A stretch of 64,000 bases of DNA from Bacillota bacterium. GTDB lineage: Bacteria; Bacillota; Clostridia; Tissierellales; Tissierellaceae. The stretch spans positions 1-64,000 of the forward strand of contig JAEWGC010000028.1 in assembly GCA_023388495.1 (NCBI GenBank), read 5' to 3'. Below the pieces are notes generated by a model. It searched no databases. It was given only the letters and a program-made list of their open reading frames with translations, and was not told the origin of the DNA. Numbering within the stretch: the stretch's first letter is position 1; every line of letters starts with the position of its first letter. The position numbers and the translations under genes are program-made. Positions 17,170 through 25,512 of the stretch are shown here, piece by piece.

Positions 17170-17751
17170 ATGAATGGAAAGACACATGTAGCAATAGGAA
17201 TGGCAGCGGCATTAACCATATCTGCTGGACAACCATTAGAAAGACAATTAGGAATAATAGCAGCAGCTGCAATCAGCTCTTTGATTCCAGATTTGGATCA
17301 TCCAAAGGGTAAATTAAATCAAAAAATATTGTTATTCAATAATAAGTTCTATAGAACATTGTTTTACTTATCTTTAGGTAGTGTGTTTATGTATTTATAT
17401 TTTTCACAAGGGATAAAACCGTTTTTACTTTTAGGAATAACCTCATTTCTCATAGGGGTATCTACACACAGAGGATTTACCCATAGTATATTAGGTTTTC
17501 TTATATCTACATTTATCGTTGCATTGGGTACAGTAAATTATGGCTTAAGCTCTATATATTCAGGTTTTATAATAGGATATGTACTACATCTAATAGGGGA
17601 TTTTTTCACTCCAAAAGGGATAAAATTATTTTATCCCTTAAATTACAAGATATCATCTCCCATTACTATTAGCACAAATAGTAAGTTAGAAGAGATATTA
17701 GTTTTGGTATTAAGTGTTTATTCTATTTGTTTATTGCTTAGGTACTATTAG
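17170..17751 (+). CDS. YdjM-like membrane-bound metal-dependent hydrolase (PF04307)
   Basis: The 193-residue protein is a YdjM/LexA-regulated membrane hydrolase family member. It starts MNGKTHVAIGMAAALT, has SLIPDLDHPKGKLNQK, then a histidine-rich THRGFTHSILGF and VLHLIGDFFTPKG, separated by hydrophobic segments. Conserved H and D residues suggest a bound metal. The biochemical role of the family is unknown. It stands alone behind its own promoter with an AAGGGG ribosome site. Confidence 0.85.
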   Translation: MNGKTHVAIGMAAALTISAGQPLERQLGIIAAAAISSLIPDLDHPKGKLNQKILLFNNKFYRTLFYLSLGSVFMYLYFSQGIKPFLLLGITSFLIGVSTHRGFTHSILGFLISTFIVALGTVNYGLSSIYSGFIIGYVLHLIGDFFTPKGIKLFYPLNYKISSPITISTNSKLEEILVLVLSVYSICLLLRYY

Positions 17752-17860
17752 TTAATATTTCTTCTATTCAAAAGATTTTTTGTAAGAGTTTATTTGTTAT
17801 TCATCTGGGTATAAAGTCCCAATATAAGACAAAGACAAACTAAGGCTAGGAGGAAAAATA

Positions 17861-19615
17861 GTGAAGAAGCAAAGACATTCAATAAAAGGCAAAATACTTA
17901 CAATAACAATTTTAGTTCTACTTATTTCAAATATCACTATTGGTTTCTTGGGATATATTATTGCAAAAAATCAATTAAATCAAAAGGCAGAGATAATTTT
18001 GAAAAATGGCGTAGACGCAGCTATGCAGATGATTCATATTGCACAACATAGTGTAGAAGATGGGGAGCTTACCTTGGAAGAAGCTCAAGATTTGATAAAA
18101 GAGCATTTAATTGGTGAGTTGAAATCTGATGGAACACGATCTATAGATAATTCTATGGATTTAGGTGATAATGGATATTTCTTTATTATAAGTGAGAATG
18201 GTGATGCAATAGCACATCCTAATTTGGAAGGGCAGAATCTTTGGGAATTGAGAGATAAATCAAAGAAGGAAGTACTGCTTATACAGGACAGTATTAATAC
18301 AGCTAAGAATGGTGGGGGATTTACATATTATGACTGGACTTTACTTAATGGGGAAGATATAGACAGTAAGATTGTATATAATCAGTTAGATGAAGAATGG
18401 GGATGGATAGTCATAGGGGGAAGCTATAAAACTGATTTTAATCAAGGCGCTAACTATGTACTTAAATTCACTAGCGTTGTTGTTGGGATTTTTATTATAC
18501 TTGTAACCATAATTATTTATAGTTTTTCCCATAGAATGGGTAAGGCCTTAGAGGCAATAACAACTAGAGCAGATAAAATTGCCAGCCTTGATGTAACAGA
18601 AGATATATCAGAATCACTAACTATGAGAAAAGATGAGATTGGGATGTTGGCTAATTCCTTTCAACAGATTGTTGATAATCTTAGAAGTTTTGCGAGACAA
18701 ATATCTGATGCGTCAGATCGCCTTGCATTATCATCAAAGGAGCTTAGAATATCAAGTGATGGGTCTGCTGCAGCTGCAAATGAAGTGGCTAAAGCTATAG
18801 AAGATATTGCTCAAGGTGCAACTCATCAGGCCATAGATACAGAGGATGCCGCAGGGAACATAAGTGAATTAGGTATATTAGTGGAGAACAATCGAGATGA
18901 TATGAATATACTTAATATATCTACTAGGGAAGTAGATATATTAAAAGATGAAGGAGTAAAAATAGTTGAAGCACTAGTTAGAAATACAGAAGCTAGTAAT
19001 AGAGCTACCATAGAAATTCAAAATGTAATCTACAGCACAAATGAAAGTGCAGAAAAAATAGAGAATGCTAGCAATATGATTAGAAATATAGCAGATCAAA
19101 CTAATCTATTAGCATTAAATGCAGCTATAGAGGCTGCTAGAGCAGGGGAATCAGGTAGAGGATTTGCAGTTGTTGCAGAAGAAATAAGAAAGCTAGCAGA
19201 ACAATCTAATGGTTTTACTAAAGATATTGCTGAAATTGTAAATGATTTAAGTTCTAAAACCGGTCAGGCTGTAAAAACTATGGAAGAAGTAATTAAGATT
19301 ACAGAAATCCAAAGTAAGAGTGTTGCTGATACTAATGAAAAATTCATTGGTATTTCAAACTCTATTGAAAATATGAGTAATATAATAGAGCATATTAATG
19401 AAATAGGAGAAGCGATTATGGGTAAGAAGGATAATATTATTGATATTGTTCAAAATTTATCTGCTATAGCCCAGGAGAATGCAGCGGGAGCAGAGGAGGC
19501 ATCAGCATCTGTAGAGGAGCAAACAGCAACTATGGCTGAAATAGCCAATGCCTGTGAGGTTTTAGAGGGATTAGCCTATGATATGAAGAATAGTATATCC
19601 AAGTTTAAATATTAA
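17861..19615 (+). CDS. Methyl-accepting chemotaxis protein with Cache sensor
   Basis: The 584-residue receptor has a membrane segment at about 13-36 and an extracytoplasmic single Cache-like domain (GDNGYFFIISENGDAIAHPN is typical). A second membrane segment lies near 205-225, followed by HAMP and a long signalling coiled coil. The conserved hairpin tip DQTNLLALNAAIEAARAGE is intact. It senses a small ligand outside and controls CheA. The start is GTG 17861 with an AGGAGG site. It lies alone, ended by a strong terminator. The ligand is unknown. Confidence 0.93.
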   Translation: MKKQRHSIKGKILTITILVLLISNITIGFLGYIIAKNQLNQKAEIILKNGVDAAMQMIHIAQHSVEDGELTLEEAQDLIKEHLIGELKSDGTRSIDNSMDLGDNGYFFIISENGDAIAHPNLEGQNLWELRDKSKKEVLLIQDSINTAKNGGGFTYYDWTLLNGEDIDSKIVYNQLDEEWGWIVIGGSYKTDFNQGANYVLKFTSVVVGIFIILVTIIIYSFSHRMGKALEAITTRADKIASLDVTEDISESLTMRKDEIGMLANSFQQIVDNLRSFARQISDASDRLALSSKELRISSDGSAAAANEVAKAIEDIAQGATHQAIDTEDAAGNISELGILVENNRDDMNILNISTREVDILKDEGVKIVEALVRNTEASNRATIEIQNVIYSTNESAEKIENASNMIRNIADQTNLLALNAAIEAARAGESGRGFAVVAEEIRKLAEQSNGFTKDIAEIVNDLSSKTGQAVKTMEEVIKITEIQSKSVADTNEKFIGISNSIENMSNIIEHINEIGEAIMGKKDNIIDIVQNLSAIAQENAAGAEEASASVEEQTATMAEIANACEVLEGLAYDMKNSISKFKY

Positions 19616-19655
19616 AAAACTGACAGGAGAATAGAGATTTCTCCTGTCAGTTTTA
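19616..19655. terminator. Terminator after the chemoreceptor, shared with yvrJ-like gene
   Basis: A 16-pair stem (AAAACTGACAGGAGAA with its complement, loop TAGAGAT) has T and A runs on the two sides. It can serve both converging transcripts. Confidence 0.9.
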
Positions 19656-19666
19656 ATTTTCACCAA

Positions 19667-19810
19667 TTATTTTATTGCAGCTATGGTTTTGGATAATTCT
19701 ATAATACTTTCTGATAGCTGATTTAGTTTTCCTTCTATTCTAACCAATAGATATATGGATATAACTATTGGGAAACCAAGATTAGCTATATTTGAATATA
19801 CTTCATCCAT
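19667..19810 (-). CDS. YvrJ family small membrane protein (47 aa)
   Basis: Reading the minus strand from ATG 19810 gives a 47-residue protein with the YvrJ pattern. A short N-terminus (MDEVYSNIANLGFP) is followed by one membrane helix (IVISIYLLVR) and a polar helical tail (EGKLNQLSESIIELSKTI). GGAGGTGG precedes the start. YvrJ proteins have no established function. They usually travel with DUF2922 and DUF1659 genes, and both are found here just upstream on the same strand. Confidence 0.85.
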   Translation of the reverse strand: MDEVYSNIANLGFPIVISIYLLVRIEGKLNQLSESIIELSKTIAAIK

Positions 19811-19840
19811 TCGATACCACCTCCGAAATAATTAAGCAAT

Positions 19841-19864
19841 AAAGGGGACTGTTTGTCCCCTTTT
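19841..19864. terminator. GGGGAC..GTCCCC hairpin between DUF2922 and yvrJ
   Basis: A nine-pair stem (AAAGGGGAC with GTCCCCTTT, loop TGTTT) lies just after the DUF2922 stop. It can terminate in either direction. Its core resembles a second GGGGAC..GTCCCC palindrome at 20449-20496. Confidence 0.75.
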
Positions 19865-19865
19865 A

Positions 19866-20084
19866 TTAGAATTCTAGTTTATTTATTGTTGTAATAATTA
19901 CTCTGGCATCCTTAGCTTCTTTTAAGCCTACAGTTCCAGATTTGAATATATTGTGACTAATTATATCATTCATAGCCTGCTCTACTTCTAGAGGAGTTAA
20001 ATCCATTCTAGGCTCTTCAAGGCTAATTACAAATTTCTTGTTGGATTCATCAATAAATTCCATTTCTAGTTTAGTATTTTCCAT
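19866..20084 (-). CDS. DUF2922 family protein
   Basis: The 72-residue protein matches the DUF2922 pattern: a beta-rich start MENTKLEMEFIDESNKKFVISLEEPR, then LTPLEVEQAMNDIISHNIF and the final VGLKEAKDARVIITTINKLEF. The start has AAAGGAGGTG upstream on the minus strand. The family is common in Bacillota, and its function is unknown. Its genes are nearly always beside DUF1659 and YvrJ, as here. No signal peptide is visible. Confidence 0.85.
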   Translation of the reverse strand: MENTKLEMEFIDESNKKFVISLEEPRMDLTPLEVEQAMNDIISHNIFKSGTVGLKEAKDARVIITTINKLEF

Positions 20085-20102
20085 TTAATCACCTCCTTTC
20101 TT

Positions 20103-20217
20103 TAGAAACCAGTGAATAGTTAAGAGTGAATAGTGAATAGTTTTTAGTAATGATTAAGAGTCTTTTAATCTTTTGAACTATTGGTTATTCACTATCTTTT
20201 AGTTATTCACTAATCAA
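20103..20217. repeat. Degenerate inverted repeat of AGTGAATAG units
   Basis: Copies of AGTGAATAGT at the left (about 20111-20140) face complementary copies ATTCACTATC and ATTCACT at the right, giving an imperfect hairpin of about 110 bases. It is MITE-like. The right edge supplies the last codons and stop of the DUF1659 gene. Confidence 0.55.
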
Positions 20218-20424
20218 ATCAGTTGTTTCAACTTTTTTTACCTTTAACAAATTCTTGTCTTGAAGACTAGCTAATACATTTGCTGTATTTAACAGAGCTT
20301 CATCCTCAGCGTTGATCTTAATTTGTGTAAAGGATTTTGGGTGGATTTTTTGTTTGCCATTTACTACCCCACCATCAAACTCTAATCTTAATGATATTTT
20401 TTCCTTCACAGTTTGAATAGCCAT
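20203..20424 (-). CDS. DUF1659 family protein
   Basis: The 73-residue protein begins MAIQTVKEKISLRLEFDGGV and ends near KVKKVETTDLISE, the DUF1659 pattern with the conserved ISLRLEFDGG and FTQIKINAED segments. The frame is open to 20502, but ATG 20424 is chosen because GGAGGAGGTGATA sits just ahead. The longer frame runs through a palindromic repeat. With DUF2922 and YvrJ it forms the common three-gene set. The last residues lie in the neighbouring repeat, so the C-terminus may have been altered. Confidence 0.85.
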   Translation of the reverse strand: MAIQTVKEKISLRLEFDGGVVNGKQKIHPKSFTQIKINAEDEALLNTANVLASLQDKNLLKVKKVETTDLISE

Positions 20425-20448
20425 ATTATCACCTCCTCCTATTAAATT

Positions 20449-20496
20449 GGGGACATTCCTCAGAGAGTTAGACCCTCTTGCTAGAGGTGTGTCCCC
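20449..20496. repeat. REP-like palindrome GGGGAC..GTCCCC
   Basis: GGGGAC at 20449-20454 is inverted at 20491-20496, with an inner CCTCT/AGAGG hairpin. It lies in the leader of the DUF1659 gene. The same outer core occurs at 19841-19864. Such palindromes are often copies mobilised by RAYT transposases. Confidence 0.6.
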
Positions 20497-20610
20497 TTTC
20501 ATTAAATAAATAGAAATGGAGATGACAAATTACTATGGCTAATGAAAATAAAATTCGATATATTTCCCGGGAAAACTACAAAAAGGTATATAAGTATTTG
20601 TTTTTCTCTT

Positions 20611-21320
20611 TTATTCAATCTTTACACCAAATATTTTACCGCCTCTAGAGGCTATTACAACAAAATCTTCAAATATAGCAGGAGAACTTTCAATATTTGC
20701 ACCTAGATTAGTTTTATCTAATATAATGCCAGTGGTTCCATCTAAAAGATGCATATTACCTATTGAATCACATTATTTATAAATTCATCTTTTATATTCA
20801 TAATTTCTCTTGCTTCAGGCGACCATCTAACAATAACTGGCTGACCTGTCCAACCAGCACCTCCACCCCAAGTGCTTGTACTAGTGATGAATTCCCAAAG
20901 TTTTTTAAGTTTTTCATTTTGAATATTACTAATACCATAAGAGGGAGTAGTCCTTAAATTATTTCCCCTAAAAGTAGTAACTCCTTCAATATTCGTATAG
21001 TCTTCAGGAAAAACTTGATTGGTATTAGCTTGGATTTCATTAACCTTGGTATTGTTAGATTGTAGAGAGTATTCTAATAGATTTGTGCTTAATGTTACTG
21101 GAAGAATTGGAGCCCAGGATTCTTGCTCCTCCTCCAATAAGTCTAAATTATTTTCTTCTAATTGATAATCGACTGTTTCTTTCTCATTGATATTATTATC
21201 CTCTTTAACTTCAACTGCAATTGCATCCTTTGAAATAACAGGGATATACTTATAAGAATTTTGATTAACTATGGTTAATATACTTAGTAATAAGGTAATA
21301 ATCCTAATTAAATTTATCAT
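20611..21320 (-). pseudogene. PQQ-like beta-propeller protein, internally deleted and frameshifted
   Basis: The minus strand first encodes about 186 residues: a signal-anchor (MINLIRIITLLLSILTIV), an acidic linker, then propeller-type sequence (NIEGVTTFRGNNLRT, WGGGAGWTGQPVIVRW). A stop follows at 20760. In another frame to 20611 comes DSIGNMHLLDGTTGIILDKTN..VVIASRGGKIFGVKIE, a last propeller blade ending at a natural stop. Only the first and last blades remain, so several hundred residues have been lost between them and the junction is out of frame. Intact relatives would be exported repeat proteins. The gene is probably dead. Confidence 0.75.
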
Positions 21321-21498
21321 TTATACCATAACCCCTTCACAATAATTTATCCATGGAAGGATATATATTATGCTTATACATAAGATGGAAATAATATGAG
21401 TATTTTTAATCATAGAAATATAGTTGATTAGGTTTTATATTTTAAAAGAGATTAATAAATGATATACTAAAATATAAGAAAGAATTAGGAAGGTTTAT

Positions 21499-23418
21499 AT
21501 GGACTTTAAGAAGATACTTACAAATAATAGATTGTTGGTTAGACTAATAATTTCATATTTAATAACTTCAATTTTACTAACTAGTATTTTGATGGGAGTT
21601 GTATCCAATTTTGTGTCTTCTAGAACTAAGGATAAGACTAGGGAGACACAAAAGGATTTAATGAGACAGTCCTATAATACTGCATACTATGCCCTGACAA
21701 ATATTTATGGGAATTTTTATACCTTATGGTCTAGGGATGAAAATATTATGAAGGTCTTAGAGAGTAATGAAATTTCTGATGAGGATATTAAGATAGCTTC
21801 CAGAATCATAGACAATGCTGCTTTTAGAGATGACTTGGTTGATTCAGTTTATATAGTAAATAAAAAAGCTAATGTAGTAATATCTAATATTTACACTCCG
21901 CAGACAATGGATAATTTCTATGATAAATCTGGTATAGAGTTATTCGAAGACTTTGACAGATACTATGACTCATATAAAAATGAAGTGTTTTTCCCAAGAA
22001 AAACCTCCTTTAATATAGACAATATTAACTATAGTGAGGATTATATATCTATTGTATATGCTACAAAAGGGAAAAGGGGAAGACTTGATTCAGGTATAAT
22101 AGTTAATATTAACCAAGATAAACTATCGAATTTATTGAATACGACAAAAAATAAAGGCTATATGATTATTGCCAATGGGAGTGGAAAAATCATATCAGAC
22201 TCTGAAGGGATAGAATTTGCTAAGGATTTACCTAGGGGTCAGGTTTATGATAGTATAGCTAATAATCCTAATGATGAGGATAGTTTTACTGCAAATTATT
22301 TAGATGAGAAATCCTTTATAACATATAAGAAGGCAGAAAATATAGGCTTTGTATTTATTAGCATAGTACCCTACTCTCTTCTGATGGCGGAATCCTCCCA
22401 AATTAATAGGGTAATAGGATTGTTTTTTATTATTGCAATGTTTATCAGCTTGCTTGTCAGTATTTATTCTACTAAGAGAATTTATGAGCCTTTAGATAAA
22501 TTGATAAAGAACATGAAGGAAAATCCCTCAATTGGAAATGTAGTAGGAGTAGATGAATATACTTTTTTAGGAGAGATTTACAAGAATCTTATTTCAAAGA
22601 ATAAAAGATCTTATGTGGCTAGAATATTTAATGGTAATTATAGTGATAATGCTAGTTATATTTTAGGATTTTCTAAGGAGAAGTTTTTGACTTTAGCCAT
22701 TAATCCAGATGATAGTAATTTTTCTATAGATATTTTAGAGGAGTTAGTGGATATTATAGAGGCTAATACAAGTTGGGTGGGGGCTATTACCTCTTCTAAT
22801 TGTATTAGCTGTATTATAAATGAAAATGAATTTGACGATAAGAGTATAAATAGTATTATGGAGATTTTGGTAAATCTTCAAGATATTATAATTACCCAGC
22901 TAGATATGACTGTTTCCATAGGATTGGGGACCGCTGTAAATGGATTAGACAGTATTAAGTTTAGTCATCGTTATGCTATGTTAGCTGTTCAATACGCTTT
23001 ATCCATTGGCGAAAATCAAGTGATATTATATAATGAAATTGAAAACAACAAAGTTGCCGCTAGCGTCAATAAGGATTCCATAGCAGATAGGATAACAGAA
23101 TATATACAAAATAATTTTACTAGACAAGATTTTTCAGCAGATGAGATAGCAGATGAGGTAGATTTATCCTTAGGTTATATCAGACAAATATTTAGATCTG
23201 AAAAGGGTATTACCTTAAATGATTATATTATCAATTGTAGAATAGATAAGGCTAAGGAGCTTCTAATATATACAGATAATACTGCTAAAGATATTTCTGA
23301 GGCAGTAGGATACTATGATAATCGGTATTTCTACACCTTATTTAAGAAAAAGGTAGGTATGACAACAGAGGAGTTTAGAAAATCAAGGAAGGAGGAGCTA
23401 TCTAGTGAAAGTAAATAA
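21499..23418 (+). CDS. Membrane-bound AraC-type transcriptional regulator with Cache-like sensor
   Basis: The 639-residue protein has a membrane helix near 15-38 and a large extracytoplasmic domain of about 250 residues. A second helix lies near 300-320, followed by a cytoplasmic linker and a C-terminal AraC DNA-binding domain with two helix-turn-helices (SADEIADEVDLSLGYIRQIF and AKDISEAVGYYDNRYFYTLF). Clostridial proteins of this build sense an external ligand and regulate a neighbouring gene without a kinase. It overlaps the next gene by 14 bases, so the PepSY protein is its likely partner. The start has a GGAAGG site. Confidence 0.88.
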   Translation: MDFKKILTNNRLLVRLIISYLITSILLTSILMGVVSNFVSSRTKDKTRETQKDLMRQSYNTAYYALTNIYGNFYTLWSRDENIMKVLESNEISDEDIKIASRIIDNAAFRDDLVDSVYIVNKKANVVISNIYTPQTMDNFYDKSGIELFEDFDRYYDSYKNEVFFPRKTSFNIDNINYSEDYISIVYATKGKRGRLDSGIIVNINQDKLSNLLNTTKNKGYMIIANGSGKIISDSEGIEFAKDLPRGQVYDSIANNPNDEDSFTANYLDEKSFITYKKAENIGFVFISIVPYSLLMAESSQINRVIGLFFIIAMFISLLVSIYSTKRIYEPLDKLIKNMKENPSIGNVVGVDEYTFLGEIYKNLISKNKRSYVARIFNGNYSDNASYILGFSKEKFLTLAINPDDSNFSIDILEELVDIIEANTSWVGAITSSNCISCIINENEFDDKSINSIMEILVNLQDIIITQLDMTVSIGLGTAVNGLDSIKFSHRYAMLAVQYALSIGENQVILYNEIENNKVAASVNKDSIADRITEYIQNNFTRQDFSADEIADEVDLSLGYIRQIFRSEKGITLNDYIINCRIDKAKELLIYTDNTAKDISEAVGYYDNRYFYTLFKKKVGMTTEEFRKSRKEELSSESK

Positions 23419-24139
23419 TACGACTAAATTGCTAATAGTAATTATAATAGTTTTATCCATGGGTTTAATAGGGACCACTATTAAATTAATGTCTAAAGAT
23501 ACGTGGAAGTTAAATCAAGATACTCCTACAACTATTGATAAAAACTCAGGAAATATAGCAGAAATAGTAGAAAGTACAAAGGATAATGAAAAAACAGATA
23601 ATTCCACAGTTGAAACTCCAACAATAGAAGAGGAAAAGAAACCTGATGAAGAAGAACCTGGTTTAGAAAAAGATAAAGATACATCAAAAGACTCTGAGTC
23701 AACTGAGAAGGACAAGCCAACCAAATCTGAGAAGCCAAATAATAAAGGTCAGGAAGATAAAGATAACAATAAAGATAAAAAGGATAAGGAAGATAAGAAA
23801 GATAAGGAAGACAAAAAAGATAAAAAAGACAATAATAAAAATAAGGACAAAAACAACAAGAATGATAATAACGGTAAAAAAGATAAGGATAATAAAAAGG
23901 ATAAGGATGATAAAAAATCAATAATAAAATCTAGTTATATTTCTAAAGATGAAGCAACAAAAATTGGAATTAAAAAGGTAGGGGCTGGAGCTAAACTAAA
24001 AAAAATTGAAGCAGATCTTGATGACAATCCACCAAAATATGAATTAGAAATTACACTAGGAAAGTATAAATATGAATTAGAAATTCATGCAATAACAGGA
24101 GCAGTAATAGATTTTGAAAAAGATGAAAAAGACGATTAA
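23405..24139 (+). CDS. Membrane-anchored PepSY protein with Lys/Asp-rich linker
   Basis: The 244-residue protein starts at GTG 23405 behind AAGGAGGAG, inside the end of the AraC-type gene. It has an N-terminal membrane anchor at about 8-28. A long highly charged low-complexity linker of K, D, E and N follows (roughly 50-170), made of repeated KDKKDKED-type units. One PepSY domain lies at about 175-240 (SYISKDEATKIGIKKVGAGA to YELEIHAITGAVIDFEKD). PepSY domains are thought to modulate peptidases outside the membrane. The linker would hold it away from the membrane through the wall. Confidence 0.82.
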   Translation: MKVNNTTKLLIVIIIVLSMGLIGTTIKLMSKDTWKLNQDTPTTIDKNSGNIAEIVESTKDNEKTDNSTVETPTIEEEKKPDEEEPGLEKDKDTSKDSESTEKDKPTKSEKPNNKGQEDKDNNKDKKDKEDKKDKEDKKDKKDNNKNKDKNNKNDNNGKKDKDNKKDKDDKKSIIKSSYISKDEATKIGIKKVGAGAKLKKIEADLDDNPPKYELEITLGKYKYELEIHAITGAVIDFEKDEKDD

Positions 24140-24306
24140 CGAAATGCAACCATTGGAAATGCTGGATATGCAAAAAACAAACACAAGGTTTTTCCACATG
24201 TTGAATATTTAATAAAGGTAAGATTTGATGTTAATTGAACTTGTTGTTGATCATGATAAATCATACAATGGAACTAAGAAAAGAATAAAAAAAGGAGTTG
24301 ATTTTC

Positions 24307-25479
24307 ATGACAAAAAAGACAATTAAAAGAGCATTACCTATTTTATTGGGATCCTTAATAGTTTCTTTAGCAGCATCTATTATCCCAAATGATTTTATGG
24401 TAGAGGCAAGTAAAGGAAACAAAAATAACAAGGATGCTGTAGTAAGGGAAGTTTTAACAAAGGATAAAAAGGATAAGTATATTAACTTGGAAGATGCAGT
24501 AGATATTGCAGTAAGAAAGGTTAATAAAAAAAGATCAGAATTAACAGATTATGAAATATCATTAACCTACGATGACCCGCATTATATGATTGAAATAACT
24601 ACTACTAACAATGATAAGGTATATAAGGTATACAAAATTAAAGTTGATGGAATTACTGGGAAGATATTAAATGTAGATGTAGAACAAATCAAAGAAAAAG
24701 ACTATAAGGATAATATTAATAATGGCACATTTATATCAAAATCAGAGGCAAAGACTATAGCATTAAAAAAGGTAAATAATAGTACTGCTAATATAGTAAA
24801 ATTTGTAGCTGAGCTAAAAAGAGAGGTTCCACATTATTTAGCTAGTGTAATTACCTCAACTCATCAATATATAATGAAGATTAATGCAAAAACTGGTGAT
24901 GTATATGATCTAGAAATTTTTGCAAAGGATTCTAGGGATAATCTATATTACTTTGATAATAATAAGCAAAAAGGAAACGCTGTTAAGGTATATGAATACT
25001 ATAGATCAAGACACTATAAGGATACTACCGTTGATGGGAAATATATTAGTAAGGAAGACGCAATAAAAAGGGCAATAGCAGAAATAGGTAAAGAAGCGAC
25101 ACTTGATAAGATTGAACTAGATAAAGATGATAACACACCAAAATATGAAGTGAAAATGTATGATAAAGACTATAAATATAAAGTAGAACTTCATGCTGTA
25201 ACTGGCCAAATATTAAAATATAAAAAAGAAATAATTACAGAGAAGGATAAAGAAAAAAATCCTCCAGTAGTTGGAGTAAAATATATAACTAAAGAAGAAG
25301 CAATAAAAAAGGCATTAGAAAGAATTGGAAGAGATGCTAAACTAGATGAAATTGAATTCAAGAAAAACAACAATCCTCCAAAATATGAGATTGAAATGTA
25401 TAATAGCGATTATGAGTATGAAATAGAAGTTCATGCAATAACAGGAGCTATACTAAAATTTGAAAGAGAAGATGATTAA
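24307..25479 (+). CDS. Exported protein with tandem PepSY domains
   Basis: The protein (390 residues from ATG 24307) has a signal peptide or anchor (MTKKTIKRALPILLGSLIVSLAASI) and about four PepSY-type repeats. Each starts with a FISK/YISK-EEA-K-ALKKV helix and ends YKVELHAVTGQILK or similar. The last repeat closely resembles the PepSY domain of the preceding gene (YEIEVHAITGAILKFERE). ATG 24307 is used because AAAGGAG abuts the upstream TTG at 24298. It probably acts outside the cell with its neighbour; target peptidase unknown. Confidence 0.85.
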   Translation: MTKKTIKRALPILLGSLIVSLAASIIPNDFMVEASKGNKNNKDAVVREVLTKDKKDKYINLEDAVDIAVRKVNKKRSELTDYEISLTYDDPHYMIEITTTNNDKVYKVYKIKVDGITGKILNVDVEQIKEKDYKDNINNGTFISKSEAKTIALKKVNNSTANIVKFVAELKREVPHYLASVITSTHQYIMKINAKTGDVYDLEIFAKDSRDNLYYFDNNKQKGNAVKVYEYYRSRHYKDTTVDGKYISKEDAIKRAIAEIGKEATLDKIELDKDDNTPKYEVKMYDKDYKYKVELHAVTGQILKYKKEIITEKDKEKNPPVVGVKYITKEEAIKKALERIGRDAKLDEIEFKKNNNPPKYEIEMYNSDYEYEIEVHAITGAILKFEREDD

Positions 25480-25512
25480 AAGATAGATGGACGAATTCGT
25501 CCATCTATTTTA
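25478..25512. terminator. Bidirectional terminator (perfect palindrome)
   Basis: ATAGATGGACG-AATT-CGTCCATCTAT is a perfect palindrome at 25483-25508 flanked by A and T runs. It includes the stop codon of the minus-strand SGNH gene and ends both converging transcripts. Confidence 0.9.

Noticed and set aside
20100..20220. CRISPR-like array of AGTGAATAG repeats
   Set aside because: Units are very short, irregular and inverted, without unique spacers of constant length.
20425..20502. Longer start of the DUF1659 gene
   Set aside because: The extra 26 residues are read through a palindromic repeat, while a GGAGGAGGTGATA site points to ATG 20424.
23515..23921. Two minus-strand frames rich in Phe/Tyr/Ser over the PepSY linker
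   Set aside because: They are reverse-strand shadows of the repetitive Lys/Asp/Glu codons and have no ribosome sites.
24140..24306. Possible coding remnant between the two PepSY genes
   Set aside because: Two short frames are open for about 22-33 codons, but neither has a ribosome site or recognisable residues; treated as plain spacer.
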